Assembly (NCBI RefSeq): GCF_018835585.1 | Contig: NZ_JAHGVE010000011.1 | Location: forward strand, 1 to 64,000 | Source of the DNA: Pelorhabdus rhamnosifermentans | Lineage (GTDB): Bacteria; Bacillota; Negativicutes; UMGS1260 | DNA length: 64,000 nucleotides | Reading direction: 5' to 3' | In this document: positions 45,703 to 55,073 of the stretch, piece by piece | Position numbering within the stretch: the first letter of the stretch is position 1 | Layout: each line of letters starts with the position of its first letter | Translations under genes and position numbers: made by a program | The notes under the pieces: generated by a model | The model's input: only the letters and a program-made list of their open reading frames with translations | Told to the model about the DNA's origin: nothing | The model's database searches: none

Positions 45703-46779
45703 GTGGAAAAACTAAAAGTATTTGTTGTTGATGAAAATGCAATGGATCGGAAAATATTATCTGATGCTGTGTATGGTACAGGGCTGGCCATTGCTGTGCA
45801 AACGGCATCAAATGGCAAGATTGCCTTGGAAAGGCTGAAACAACAAACTTATGATGTTGTATTGTTAGGTGCTTTGATGACAAAAGCAGCGGGCCTTGAG
45901 ACGTTGGAACAAATGAAACATTCTTATCCAGAAATGATGGTTATTGTGGTAAGTGCTGAAGCGGTAGAACAGAGTGTAGTTTCGATGGGGGCGCTAAAAC
46001 ATGGTGCTATTGATTATGTTTTGAAACCAAATAAAGAGAAGAACTCCAGTATTGTTTGGCTGCAAAATATTTTACGTTCGACGTTTTTAGAAATTATGGT
46101 CCAAAAATCCATGCATTTTAGGAATGAATGCGGATTGACAATGGATCAGGACAGAAAAGCAGAAATCCTTCCTATGAAACAAGGAGATTTTAAGGGAAAA
46201 CCGGATGTGATTGTTATTGCTTCTTCAACTGGGGGCCCAGAGGCGTTAGGCACTGTGTTAGCGGGACTTCCTGCCGCCATAAAACAACCTATTCTCATTG
46301 TCCAGCACATGCCAAAAGATTTTACGAAGCTCTTAGCTGAAACATTAAATAGAAACTGCAAATTGCCTGTTTCTGAAGCAAAGGCAGAAGACGTTGTTCA
46401 GACTGGCCACATCTTTATTGCTCCTGGCGGTCAACACATGACAGTTAAAAAAAGTGCGAGTGGTCAAAAAATAATTCACTTGGCGAAGGATAAGTTTGTA
46501 AATGGTGTTTGTCCGGCAGCTGATGTTTTATTTCACTCCATTGCAGAAGTGTATAGCGGGAAAAAAGTCCTCGCGTTGATTCTTACGGGTATGGGACGGG
46601 ATGGTAAACAGGGCGTAATGGCTATGAAGCAAACTTGTGACTGCTACTGTATGACGCAAAGTGAGCGCAGTAGTGTTGTATATGGTATGCCAGGCAGTAT
46701 TGCTGTTGCTGGATTATCGGATGAAAGCGTTGATTTAAAGCAAATACCGCATAGGTTAAGGCAGATTTTGTTAGCATAG
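45703..46779 (+). CDS. cheB: CheB methylesterase with degenerate receiver domain
   Basis: A 358-residue CheB. The C-terminal methylesterase is intact: ASSTGGPEALG (Ser), QHMPKDFT (His) and GMGRDGKQGV (Asp). The N-terminal receiver is not: the phosphoacceptor position reads VVLLGALMTKAAG, with Gly56 (GGT) where Asp is required, and the acidic pocket is DEN rather than DD. Phosphorylation control of the esterase by CheA should therefore be lost. The start is GTG 45703 behind GTGGGGGT. Confidence 0.92.
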   Translation: MEKLKVFVVDENAMDRKILSDAVYGTGLAIAVQTASNGKIALERLKQQTYDVVLLGALMTKAAGLETLEQMKHSYPEMMVIVVSAEAVEQSVVSMGALKHGAIDYVLKPNKEKNSSIVWLQNILRSTFLEIMVQKSMHFRNECGLTMDQDRKAEILPMKQGDFKGKPDVIVIASSTGGPEALGTVLAGLPAAIKQPILIVQHMPKDFTKLLAETLNRNCKLPVSEAKAEDVVQTGHIFIAPGGQHMTVKKSASGQKIIHLAKDKFVNGVCPAADVLFHSIAEVYSGKKVLALILTGMGRDGKQGVMAMKQTCDCYCMTQSERSSVVYGMPGSIAVAGLSDESVDLKQIPHRLRQILLA

Positions 46780-46791
46780 GGTGGATGATGA

Positions 46792-47649
46792 ATGAATACG
46801 AGCTTGTCTTCACAAGAATTTCAATTATTTCAACGCTATATTGAAGAACAGTGCGGGATTCGTATTTTGAATGAGAAAGCCTATCTCATTGAAAGTCGGT
46901 TATCAAAGTTTTTAATTCAATTTGGGTTAGATAGTTTTGAAGAACTCTATTGGCTACTTAGTCAACAATCACAAAAAAATTTAGCGGAAAAAATTATTGA
47001 TGCCATGACAACAAATGAAACATTATGGTTTAGAGAACAGACGCCATGGAAAATCATGGAGCAAAAACTATTACCCGAATATATTCAGGCCCTTAGACAA
47101 GAAAGTTGTGACAAAATTCGCATATGGAGTGCTGCTTGTGCGAGTGGACAGGAGCCGTATTCTATTGCGATGTGCCTGGACCACTACTTAGTAGAGCATC
47201 ATATTCAAGATATTACATTAGATCATTTTGAAATCTTGGCTACGGATATTTCTCATACAGTATTGCGTATGGCTAAGATGGGGAAATACGACAATATTTC
47301 TATGGCACGGGGATTAAGTAAAGAATATCGTGACAGGTATTTTGAGCAGAAAGGTAGAATTTGGACATTAGATAAGCACATTAAAGAACGTGTTCAATTC
47401 AAACAGTTTAATTTGCAAGAGAGCTTTTTGTTCTTAGGAAAATTCGATCTAATATTTTTTCGTTATGTAGCTATTTATTTTTCAGATTTGTTCCGAACAG
47501 AAGTTGTTCATAAAATTACTGCGGCTTTAAAGGATAAAGGCGTGCTGATTTGGGGCAATTCAGAGGTGTTTTTAAATTATCAGGATGACTATGAAGCCGA
47601 GAACTACGACAGTGCTAATTTTTATCGACTAAGGAGTGGAGATGCATGA
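46792..47649 (+). CDS. cheR: CheR protein-glutamate methyltransferase
   Basis: A 285-residue CheR: helical N-terminal domain, TTNETLWFREQTPW (canonical TTNxTxFFR) and the SAM-binding SAACASGQEPYSIAM. The later LIFFRYVAIYFS replaces the usual xxxRNVxIYF, with Tyr for Asn. It methylates receptor glutamates opposite to CheB. The receptor lacks a tether peptide, so methylation would be by direct docking. Confidence 0.9.
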   Translation: MNTSLSSQEFQLFQRYIEEQCGIRILNEKAYLIESRLSKFLIQFGLDSFEELYWLLSQQSQKNLAEKIIDAMTTNETLWFREQTPWKIMEQKLLPEYIQALRQESCDKIRIWSAACASGQEPYSIAMCLDHYLVEHHIQDITLDHFEILATDISHTVLRMAKMGKYDNISMARGLSKEYRDRYFEQKGRIWTLDKHIKERVQFKQFNLQESFLFLGKFDLIFFRYVAIYFSDLFRTEVVHKITAALKDKGVLIWGNSEVFLNYQDDYEAENYDSANFYRLRSGDA

Positions 47650-48017
47650 AAATATTATCCGTTGATGACTCGGCCATTATCCGGAAGATTATTCGTAGCG
47701 GCGTGGAATTGTTAGATTTTGAATTATTGGAAGCGGCAGATGGTATGGAAGCTTTGAAAATATTAGCACAGTCAAAAGACGTTGGATTGATTTTATTAGA
47801 TTGGAATATGCCTGGTATGGATGGTATGGATTTTTTACTGAAAGTAAAAAATAGTGAGTCATTCCCGGATATACCCATTATGATGGTGACTACAGAGAGT
47901 GAAAAGGAAAATATTATTAAAGCTATTCAAGCAGGGGCGATCAATTATCTTGTGAAACCGTTTACGATTGAGGAGTTAATGAAAAAAGTACTGGAGTGTG
48001 TTGAGGAAGGGGCGTAA
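47646..48017 (+). CDS. cheY: CheY-type single-domain response regulator
   Basis: A 123-residue stand-alone receiver with all key residues: VDDS acidic pair, Asp52 in LLDWNMPGMDG, Thr in MMVTTES and Lys in YLVKPF. ATGA overlap with cheR. It is either a flagellar-motor or phosphate-sink CheY; no flagellar genes are in the window. Confidence 0.9.
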   Translation: MKILSVDDSAIIRKIIRSGVELLDFELLEAADGMEALKILAQSKDVGLILLDWNMPGMDGMDFLLKVKNSESFPDIPIMMVTTESEKENIIKAIQAGAINYLVKPFTIEELMKKVLECVEEGA

Positions 48018-48021
48018 TTTT

Positions 48022-48492
48022 TTGCAGCAAGATCGAAAGTTTTTACAGCAATGTTTGTCACAGGCTGTTATTGATGTATTCGCTACAATGGCTGGTCTGG
48101 ATATGTGTGAAACGAAAGAACGAACTCAAGCTTGTAGACAAGGGCAAAATGAACTTACTGGCATTATGATGATTTTAAGCGGTAGAAATGCCGTGTTGTC
48201 TATTACGATGGACAAGAAAGATGCCCAAACAATTATTTCGTTTATGACGGGAACGGTTCTTGAAGAATTAGTTGATTCGGAATTGTATGATGGTGTTGCC
48301 GAGTTAATCAACATGATTGCCGGACGTTTCAAGGCATCGTTGATTGATACGGACTATCATTTTTCTATTACGCCACCATTTACTATTGTTGGGAAAAAAC
48401 ATTTTATTGTCTATAAACAGACGATGTTTCAAATTACGATGCATTTTCAAGCTGATGAGACTCCCATTCATTTAAATTTGACTTATTTGTAA
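48022..48492 (+). CDS. cheX: CheX-type CheY phosphatase
   Basis: A 156-residue protein of the CheC/CheX group. The catalytic helix reads ELYDGVAELINMIAG, containing the Glu-x2-Asn pair used to dephosphorylate CheY. Start at TTG 48022 is preferred because AGGAAGGGG lies before it; the longer reading from 47998 overlaps cheY and has no ribosome site. Last gene of the operon; it should reset CheY-P or the receiver-GGDEF protein. Confidence 0.82.
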   Translation: MQQDRKFLQQCLSQAVIDVFATMAGLDMCETKERTQACRQGQNELTGIMMILSGRNAVLSITMDKKDAQTIISFMTGTVLEELVDSELYDGVAELINMIAGRFKASLIDTDYHFSITPPFTIVGKKHFIVYKQTMFQITMHFQADETPIHLNLTYL

Positions 48493-48512
48493 AAAAGATA
48501 CATTCTATTGAG

Positions 48513-48555
48513 GCTCAATATGCAGTCAGTGCTGCTTGTTGAGCGTCTTTTTCTT
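48513..48555 (+). terminator. Terminator of the chemosensory operon
   Basis: GCTCAA (48513-48518) and TTGAGC (48539-48544) enclose an inner GCAG/CTGC stem, followed by GTCTTTTTCTT. Confidence 0.75.
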
Positions 48556-48682
48556 CAACGACGTAGAAAGGTATTTTTCAGATTTATGTGGAATATTTTC
48601 TTTAAGGAAGATGTTATATTGTACTTGTTTCGCAATTTTAATGACTAACTATTTATTTTGGTAATCCATTTAGGAGATGAGT

Positions 48683-51600
48683 ATGAAAATGAATAGAGTG
48701 CTGCGTGTTGGGATTGATATTGGTTCAACTACAATCAAAATGGTTATTCTTGATGAACAGAATAGTATTGTTTTTCAGCAGTATTTACGGCACTTTTCGA
48801 ATATCACGACGACTCTTCAGGAAATGGTTGCCAAAGCACAAGGAATGCTGAAACAGAAAATGTTATCCGTTATGTTTACAGGTTCGGCAGGCATTGGCAT
48901 ATCGAAATCGCTGGAGTTGCCTTTTGTACAAGAGGTCATTGCTTGTACGAAGGCAGTTAGGCATATTATACCTAATACGGATACGGTGATTGAGCTTGGT
49001 GGGGAAGATGCGAAGATCACTTATTTTGGCAGTACTGTAGAACAGCGTATGAATGGTGTATGCGCAGGGGGGACAGGTGCATTTATTGATCACATGGCTG
49101 CTTTGCTTCATACGGATCCGGCCGGCCTCAATGGATTAGCCAAGCAATATCATACGCTTTATCCGATTGCATCGCGGTGTGGCGTATTTGCCAAGACGGA
49201 TGTGCAGGCACTTATGAATGATGGAGTGCCTAAGGCGGATATTGCGGCATCTATTTTACAAGCTGTCGTCAATCAGACCATTAGTAGTTTGGCTCAGGGA
49301 CGGCCGATTAGTGGAAAAGTGGCTTTTTTGGGCGGTCCTTTATATTTTTTATCGGAACTGCGTAAACGATTTATTGAAACATTGAATTTAAAGAAAGACC
49401 AAGTCATTAGTCCCGAAAGTTCTCCTTATTTTGTGGCCATTGGTGCGGCACTTATTTCGCAAAGCGAACCTTTTTCTTATGAATGTTTATATGAACGGAC
49501 GCCGAAAATGGTTCATTTAAGTGCAGATAATCAGGAAAAGCTTGAGCCGCTTTTTACGAGTGACGAGGAATATCAATTGTTTAAGGAACGCCATGCTCAA
49601 GATGCTGTGTTAAGAGAAAAAATAGCTGATTATTCAGGTAATGCTTATTTGGGAATAGACGCCGGTTCAACAACAACGAAGCTTGCTCTTATTAGTGATG
49701 AGGGAAAATTATTATATTCCTACTATGGTAGTAATCAGGGCAAGCCGCTGGACACAGTGATTTTAGCGCTGAAAGAGTTATATAGCCATTTACATGATCA
49801 GATTCGAATTGTTAATTCCACTGTTACAGGATATGGTGAGCAGTTTATTAAAGCAGCATTGCAAGTGGATATTGGTGAAGTGGAAACTGTTGCTCATTTT
49901 AAAGCTGCGAATTCTTTTTTGCCTGGTGTTACATTTGTTCTCGATATTGGGGGGCAAGATATGAAAAGCTTTTTTGTTCGTAGTGGGATTATTGATTCCA
50001 TTATGCTCAATGAAGCATGTTCATCTGGTTGTGGTTCTTTTATCGAAAATTTCGCCCAATCCATGAAAATGGATGTAAAAGAGTTTGCTCTTTTAGGTCT
50101 TAAATCACAGCAGCCCGTTGATCTTGGTACGCGCTGCACTGTATTTATGAATTCTAAGGTGAAGCAGGCCCAAAAAGAAGGGGCTCAGGTTAGTGATATT
50201 TCAGCAGGTATTTCCCTATCTGTTGTAAAAAATGCCTTGTTTAAGGTTATTCGGCTAAAAGATGTTGATCAATTAGGTGATAAAATTGTTGTTCAAGGCG
50301 GAACTTTTTACAATGATGCCGTGCTGCGTGCGTTAGAGAAGATTCTTGGCAAGAATGTTGTTCGACCAGATATTTCCGGGATTATGGGGGCCTATGGTGC
50401 GGCCCTTATTGCCAAAGAGCGGTGCTATGAAGGACAGTGCTCTACTTTGTTGCAAGCGGAGGAGCTGAAGAACTTTTCGTCAGATACGACAATGCACCGT
50501 TGTTCCTTCTGTGGAAATCATTGTCTGATTACGACGCAGCTGTTTTCAAACGGCCAGAAATATTCTGCAGGCAACCGTTGTGAACGAGGAGTGGGCAAAG
50601 AAAAGGCTGGTTCTGGCATTCCTAATATTTATGAGTACAAATATAAACGTCTTTTTCAATATGTACCTCTGGCGGCTTCTGTAGCAAAACGGGGAACGAT
50701 CGGGTTACCACGCGTATTGAACATGTATGAAGACTATCCATTTTGGTTTACCTTTTTTACAACATTAGGTTATCGCGTCGTTTTGTCGGGACGGTCATCG
50801 CATAAATTATATGAAATGGGCATGGAAACCATCCCTTCAGAGTCAATTTGTTATCCTGCCAAACTTGTTCATGGTCATATGGCTGATTTAGTCCAACGAG
50901 GCATCAAAAAAATATTTTATCCTTGCATTCCTTATAATATTCAGGAGGACAAAGAAGCTGACGACTATTATAATTGTCCTATTGTGACCTCTTATCCGGA
51001 AAATATTCAGGCTAATATGGATGTTTTTCATCATGACAATCTGGTGTTTTATCATCCTTTTTTACCGCTTGACAATGAAAAACGGCTGGTTAAAAGGCTG
51101 GTTCATGAACTGGCAGCTGAAAATCTTGTGAAGAAAGATATCATTGAAGCTGTGAAAAAAGCTTATGACGAACTTGAACATTACAAAGACGATGTGAGAC
51201 GAAAAGGCGAAGAAATTCTTTCTTTGATGTCTCAAACGAATCAGAAGGGAATTGTTTTGGCAGGACGGCCTTATCATGTGGATCCAGAGATTAATCACGG
51301 TTTGCCTGAATTGATTCAGTCATACGGATTGGCTATTCTGTCAGAAGATTCTATTTGGCATTTAGCTGTAACAGAAAGGCCGCTACGTGTTGTAGACCAA
51401 TGGACATATCATTCCCGTCTCTACCGTGCAGCCAATTTTGTTGTACACCAGCCCAACTTGGAGCTAATACAGCTTAATTCCTTTGGTTGCGGTCTTGATG
51501 CTGTCGCAATGGATCAAGTCAAAGAAATACTTGAAGCACATGATAAAATTCACACAGTCGTCAAGCTTGATGAAATTAATAACTTGGGTGCCGCAAGAAT

Positions 51601-52921
51601 TAGGATCCGGTCGCTTATTGCTGCATTAAACGAGCGAAATAAGAGTTCGGTAGTGCCTCATAACAGGCATTATCGGTATAATAAAGCTGTTTTTACGGCG
51701 GACATGAAGAAAAGACATACTATTTTGGCGCCGCAAATGTCTCCGATACATTTTCAGTTTTTTGAGGCTGCATTTAAACAGGCAGGCTATAATCTCGTTA
51801 TTGTGGCCATGCCTGACAAAGAAGCGGTGGATGAAGGCTTAAAATTTGTGCACAATGATGTGTGTTATCCGGCGATTATCGTTGTGGGGCAATTGCTTAA
51901 AGCCCTAAAATCGGGCGAATTCAATCTAGACAATACATCCATCATGCTGTCGCAGACCGGTGGCGGATGTCGTGCTACCAATTATGTTGCGATTATGCAA
52001 AAAGCTTTAACTGATGCAGGTATGCCGCAGGTACCCGTTATTTCTCTAGGGGGGGAAAATTCGCCTGGCTTTTCTTTATCAATTTCACTCTTGAAACATT
52101 TAGTTATAGGACTTATTTATGGCGATTTGCTTATGCGCGTTCTCTACCGCGTACGGCCTTATGAGAAACAGTCCGGTGCGGCGAATGCCCTGTATGCAAA
52201 GTGGGTGGCAAAATGTCAACAGGATCTTTTAAATGGTACAAAACAAGAGTTTAAAAATAACATTTATGGTATTGTAAAAGATTTTGATGGTTTGCCTATT
52301 GATGAGCAGCTTATTAAACCGCGCGTCGGCATAGTCGGGGAAATTTTGGTCAAATATCACCCCGGAGCCAACAATCATCTTGTTGATTTGTTAGAAGGCG
52401 AAGGGGCGGAAGCAGTTGTATTGGACTTGATGGACTTTTTTTTGTATTGTGCCTATGATAGAAAAGTAAAATATGATCTGTTGTCTGGAACTTTTGTGAA
52501 TCGAGTCAAGGGAAGTTTATTCATCAAAGCCATTGAATTTTATCGGAAAGAGCTTAAAAAAGCGCTGCTTTTGAGTCAACGTTTTGCTCCCCCTCTTGCA
52601 ATCGGCCAAATTGCTGGACTTGCGGCTCCGCATTTATCACTCGCAAATCTAACAGGTGAAGGCTGGCTCTTAACAGGCGAGATGGTGGAACTGATTGAGC
52701 GTGGTATTCATAATATCATTTGTTTACAGCCCTTTGCTTGTCTTCCTAATCATATTACAGGCAAAGGGATGATTAGAGAAATACGCCGCTCCTATCCCGA
52801 TGTCAACATTGTTCCGATTGATTACGATCCAGGGGCAAGTGAGGTAAATCAGCTGAATCGCATCAAACTGATGATGGCAGTTGCCAGGGAAAAAGTTCAA
52901 CAAGACCTTCGGATAATCTAG
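48683..52921 (+). CDS. Giant 2-hydroxyacyl-CoA dehydratase activase-type protein
   Basis: A 1412-residue protein. Two ASKHA-type activase (BcrAD/BadFG) domains lie in tandem: the first begins [11 protein letters not shown] with cluster Cys in [10 protein letters not shown] and ASRCGVF; the second begins near residue 320 with [13 protein letters not shown] and has [13 protein letters not shown] and LGTRCTVF. Next is a Cys cluster [10 protein letters not shown] (~606) and a DUF2229-type region, with further Cys in [11 protein letters not shown] and [13 protein letters not shown] resembling dehydratase-component motifs. In the known system the activase uses ATP to push an electron into 2-hydroxyacyl-CoA dehydratase; this fused form is common in anaerobes but its reaction is unknown. 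ATG 48683 chosen by spacing to AGGAGA. Confidence 0.85.
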   Translation: MKMNRVLRVGIDIGSTTIKMVILDEQNSIVFQQYLRHFSNITTTLQEMVAKAQGMLKQKMLSVMFTGSAGIGISKSLELPFVQEVIACTKAVRHIIPNTDTVIELGGEDAKITYFGSTVEQRMNGVCAGGTGAFIDHMAALLHTDPAGLNGLAKQYHTLYPIASRCGVFAKTDVQALMNDGVPKADIAASILQAVVNQTISSLAQGRPISGKVAFLGGPLYFLSELRKRFIETLNLKKDQVISPESSPYFVAIGAALISQSEPFSYECLYERTPKMVHLSADNQEKLEPLFTSDEEYQLFKERHAQDAVLREKIADYSGNAYLGIDAGSTTTKLALISDEGKLLYSYYGSNQGKPLDTVILALKELYSHLHDQIRIVNSTVTGYGEQFIKAALQVDIGEVETVAHFKAANSFLPGVTFVLDIGGQDMKSFFVRSGIIDSIMLNEACSSGCGSFIENFAQSMKMDVKEFALLGLKSQQPVDLGTRCTVFMNSKVKQAQKEGAQVSDISAGISLSVVKNALFKVIRLKDVDQLGDKIVVQGGTFYNDAVLRALEKILGKNVVRPDISGIMGAYGAALIAKERCYEGQCSTLLQAEELKNFSSDTTMHRCSFCGNHCLITTQLFSNGQKYSAGNRCERGVGKEKAGSGIPNIYEYKYKRLFQYVPLAASVAKRGTIGLPRVLNMYEDYPFWFTFFTTLGYRVVLSGRSSHKLYEMGMETIPSESICYPAKLVHGHMADLVQRGIKKIFYPCIPYNIQEDKEADDYYNCPIVTSYPENIQANMDVFHHDNLVFYHPFLPLDNEKRLVKRLVHELAAENLVKKDIIEAVKKAYDELEHYKDDVRRKGEEILSLMSQTNQKGIVLAGRPYHVDPEINHGLPELIQSYGLAILSEDSIWHLAVTERPLRVVDQWTYHSRLYRAANFVVHQPNLELIQLNSFGCGLDAVAMDQVKEILEAHDKIHTVVKLDEINNLGAARIRIRSLIAALNERNKSSVVPHNRHYRYNKAVFTADMKKRHTILAPQMSPIHFQFFEAAFKQAGYNLVIVAMPDKEAVDEGLKFVHNDVCYPAIIVVGQLLKALKSGEFNLDNTSIMLSQTGGGCRATNYVAIMQKALTDAGMPQVPVISLGGENSPGFSLSISLLKHLVIGLIYGDLLMRVLYRVRPYEKQSGAANALYAKWVAKCQQDLLNGTKQEFKNNIYGIVKDFDGLPIDEQLIKPRVGIVGEILVKYHPGANNHLVDLLEGEGAEAVVLDLMDFFLYCAYDRKVKYDLLSGTFVNRVKGSLFIKAIEFYRKELKKALLLSQRFAPPLAIGQIAGLAAPHLSLANLTGEGWLLTGEMVELIERGIHNIICLQPFACLPNHITGKGMIREIRRSYPDVNIVPIDYDPGASEVNQLNRIKLMMAVAREKVQQDLRII

Positions 52922-53023
52922 AGAAGTCTAATTTATGCTGAGCGTCATTATTTTGTAGAAAATTTTGTTTTTGACTAAGCGAATAGTAAAGCTTGTATAG
53001 TAAGCAAAACGGGAGATATTGGA

Positions 53024-53758
53024 ATGGGACATAGTTTAACATTACCGCAGGCAAAGTGTTCTTTTGGCAAGGCATTATTTCAGCATCACGTGTTGCTTGT
53101 TGCAGGCGGAAGGTCGCCACAAAATGAGTGGTTGATTCAAGCGGCTCAGGGAGTTCCGGTATGGTGTGTCGATCAAGGCATTGATTATTGTTACGATAGT
53201 GGTATCATTCCAGAGCGGTTAGTTGGTGATGGTGACAGTGCAAGTGAGGCAGGTTGGGCTTGGGGAAAGACACTACAGATCCCTGTTGATGTTTATCCTG
53301 TTGAAAAAGATTTCACTGATTTACAGTTGGCTTTGCAAAGAGTAGGTTCTGTGTACAGCCAAGCCATGATTGTTGTAACAGGTGTGTGGGGAGGCCGTTT
53401 CGATCATATATTTAGTAATATCTATTCTTTAGTAGGTTGTTGTGATCAAATGGACTGGATTGGCTGTTGTGCCGCAGATGAAAAAGAAGTCCTTATTTTG
53501 TTAAAAGGTTGTGATACTTTAGCTATTAAGATGAAAAAACAGGCTGAAGTGATTTCGCTACTGCCTCTTTCGGATTGTTCAGGCGTTTCGATTGATGGCG
53601 TTCATTGGCCTTTAAAAGATGTCGTCTTGAAACAAGGTTTCCCCTATGCCATTAGCAACCGCCCAATTGGCTTCAATAGGGATATTACCGTGGCTGTAGA
53701 GAACGGTTGGTTAGGTGTTTATTTTTGCTGGAATACGCATGATTTACAGAAGCGATAA
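53024..53758 (+). CDS. thiN: Thiamine pyrophosphokinase
   Basis: A 244-residue TPK that converts thiamine to thiamine diphosphate. Key motifs: VDQGIDYCYDSGIIP, VGDGDSAS (phosphate/Mg loop) and VEKDFTDLQLAL, followed by GVWGGRFDH; the C-terminal thiamine-binding domain ends GFNRDITVAVENGWLGVYF. The start follows ACGGGAGATATT. It lies just upstream of the riboswitch-controlled thiT, so import and activation of thiamine are encoded together, although only thiT is behind the riboswitch. Confidence 0.9.
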   Translation: MGHSLTLPQAKCSFGKALFQHHVLLVAGGRSPQNEWLIQAAQGVPVWCVDQGIDYCYDSGIIPERLVGDGDSASEAGWAWGKTLQIPVDVYPVEKDFTDLQLALQRVGSVYSQAMIVVTGVWGGRFDHIFSNIYSLVGCCDQMDWIGCCAADEKEVLILLKGCDTLAIKMKKQAEVISLLPLSDCSGVSIDGVHWPLKDVVLKQGFPYAISNRPIGFNRDITVAVENGWLGVYFCWNTHDLQKR

Positions 53759-53786
53759 GGACTATTTGGAAAAACATAGAAAATGA

Positions 53787-53815
53787 TTGCTGAATTTTGG
53801 TTTACAAAGTATAAT
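53787..53815 (+). promoter_or_regulatory. Promoter of the riboswitch-thiT unit
   Basis: TTGCTG (53787-53792), 17-base spacer and consensus TATAAT (53810-53815), ending about 20 bases before the TPP aptamer. Confidence 0.65.
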
Positions 53816-53832
53816 GGGGACAAATCATATAA

Positions 53833-53919
<87 letters not shown>

Positions 53920-53933
53920 AAATATAACTTGTT

Positions 53934-53965
53934 AAAAACGCATTCCGATGGGAATGCGTTTTTTG
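53934..53965 (+). terminator. Riboswitch-controlled terminator before thiT
   Basis: ACGCATTCC and GGAATGCGT form a 9-bp stem with a GATG loop, followed by a T run. It lies between the TPP aptamer and thiT. Confidence 0.9.
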
Positions 53966-53999
53966 TTTATAAATATGAAAATTGAGGAGAGTGAATTTG

Positions 54000-54620
54000 A
54001 TGGAAGTTGATTTTTTTAGCCATTTGTCAAAAATTATGGATAATCCTTCAAGTGTTGCCGCTCTTGTGGGAATGCTGATTCTTATTTTGGCATTCTTACG
54101 CATAAAGAAACTTGTTTTCAATACGCAAATGATTGTTCACATCGGGATTGCCTTGGCTTTAACCGTTGTTTTACATGCCTTACGTCTTTACCATATGCCG
54201 CAAGGAGGAAGTATTACTTTTGGAGCGATGATACCGCTGTTTTTAATTTCGTTTCGTTATGGTCCTATTATGGGTTATTTTGCCGGTTTTATCTATGGTC
54301 TACTCAATTTGATACAGGATCCCTATATTTTACATCCTGTGCAGGTCCTCTTTGACTATCCTTTGCCTTATATGGCGTTAGGTTTGGCAGGCTATTTTAA
54401 GGACCGTTATTTTATGGGTGTTCTTGTTGGTATTTGTGGCCGGTTTTTTTGCCATTTTGTATCAGGAGTTGTCTTTTTTGCTAGTTATGCACCGCCGAAT
54501 GTCTCTCCTTATTGGTACTCGTTGACTGCCAATGCCGCTTATTTAGTACCTGAACTAGCCATTTGTCTCATCCTGATGCGTGTTTTACCAGTAAGGAGTT
54601 TGCTCATCAGCATGAGATAA
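54000..54620 (+). CDS. thiT: Thiamine ECF transporter S component
   Basis: A 206-residue membrane protein with six hydrophobic segments. The ThiT signature runs from FGAMIPLFLISFRYGPIMGY through FIYGLLNLIQDPYILHPVQVL to FDYPLPYMALGLAGYF, containing thiamine-binding residues of the family. ATG 54000 fits AGGAGAG; upstream TTGs lack spacing. It binds thiamine and needs the shared EcfA/EcfA'/EcfT module, not in this window. Controlled by the TPP riboswitch. Confidence 0.92.
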   Translation: MEVDFFSHLSKIMDNPSSVAALVGMLILILAFLRIKKLVFNTQMIVHIGIALALTVVLHALRLYHMPQGGSITFGAMIPLFLISFRYGPIMGYFAGFIYGLLNLIQDPYILHPVQVLFDYPLPYMALGLAGYFKDRYFMGVLVGICGRFFCHFVSGVVFFASYAPPNVSPYWYSLTANAAYLVPELAICLILMRVLPVRSLLISMR

Positions 54621-55073
54621 TTATGATGTTCTGACTATTTCGTTTGGGAGTCTTAAGCATAACCAGGTGGCTTCTAGAATGGCTTTATCTTGATAAAAAG
54701 CCACTCCAGTTTGTTTGAGTGCGATTTGGGATATTTTTAAATTTTTTACTGTCATTGTTACTGTTGCATTCGGTTCAATAAAATCGAAAAATCTGACATT
54801 TTCTACAGCGGCTAAACCCCATAAGACGTTTTTAAATAAGCCTAAACGGGTGATACCTGCGCCACCGCATTGTACGAGGGATTCCACGAGTAGCATATTT
54901 GGTATTATTTTTTGTTTAGAAAAATATTCTTGGTAAAATAGAAAAGTGGAATCATAAGTTTTTATTCCTAAAATTTCTTCTGGCGTTGCCGAAATAATTT
55001 TATCGACAAATAAAAACGGGGCTCGTTGGGGAAGAAGTGTCTTTATATCAGTCATAAGGGAGTCTCTTTTCAT
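54621..55073 (-). CDS. FabZ-like hot-dog protein lacking the catalytic histidine
   Basis: A 150-residue protein that aligns with 3-hydroxyacyl-ACP dehydratase FabZ without gaps over the active-site helix: FYQEYFSKQKIIPNMLLVES against the FabZ pattern FFQGHFPGxPxMPGVLxxEA. The catalytic His is Tyr50; the Glu (Glu64) is kept. The N-terminal LPHRxPFLxVD motif is present as LPQRAPFLFVD, also missing its His. Normal dehydratase activity is therefore doubtful; it may bind acyl-ACP/CoA or hydrolyse thioesters. Its ATG overlaps the ligase stop (ATGA); an alternative start is 55055. Last gene of the bioY operon. Confidence 0.85.
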   Translation of the reverse strand: MKRDSLMTDIKTLLPQRAPFLFVDKIISATPEEILGIKTYDSTFLFYQEYFSKQKIIPNMLLVESLVQCGGAGITRLGLFKNVLWGLAAVENVRFFDFIEPNATVTMTVKNLKISQIALKQTGVAFYQDKAILEATWLCLRLPNEIVRTS

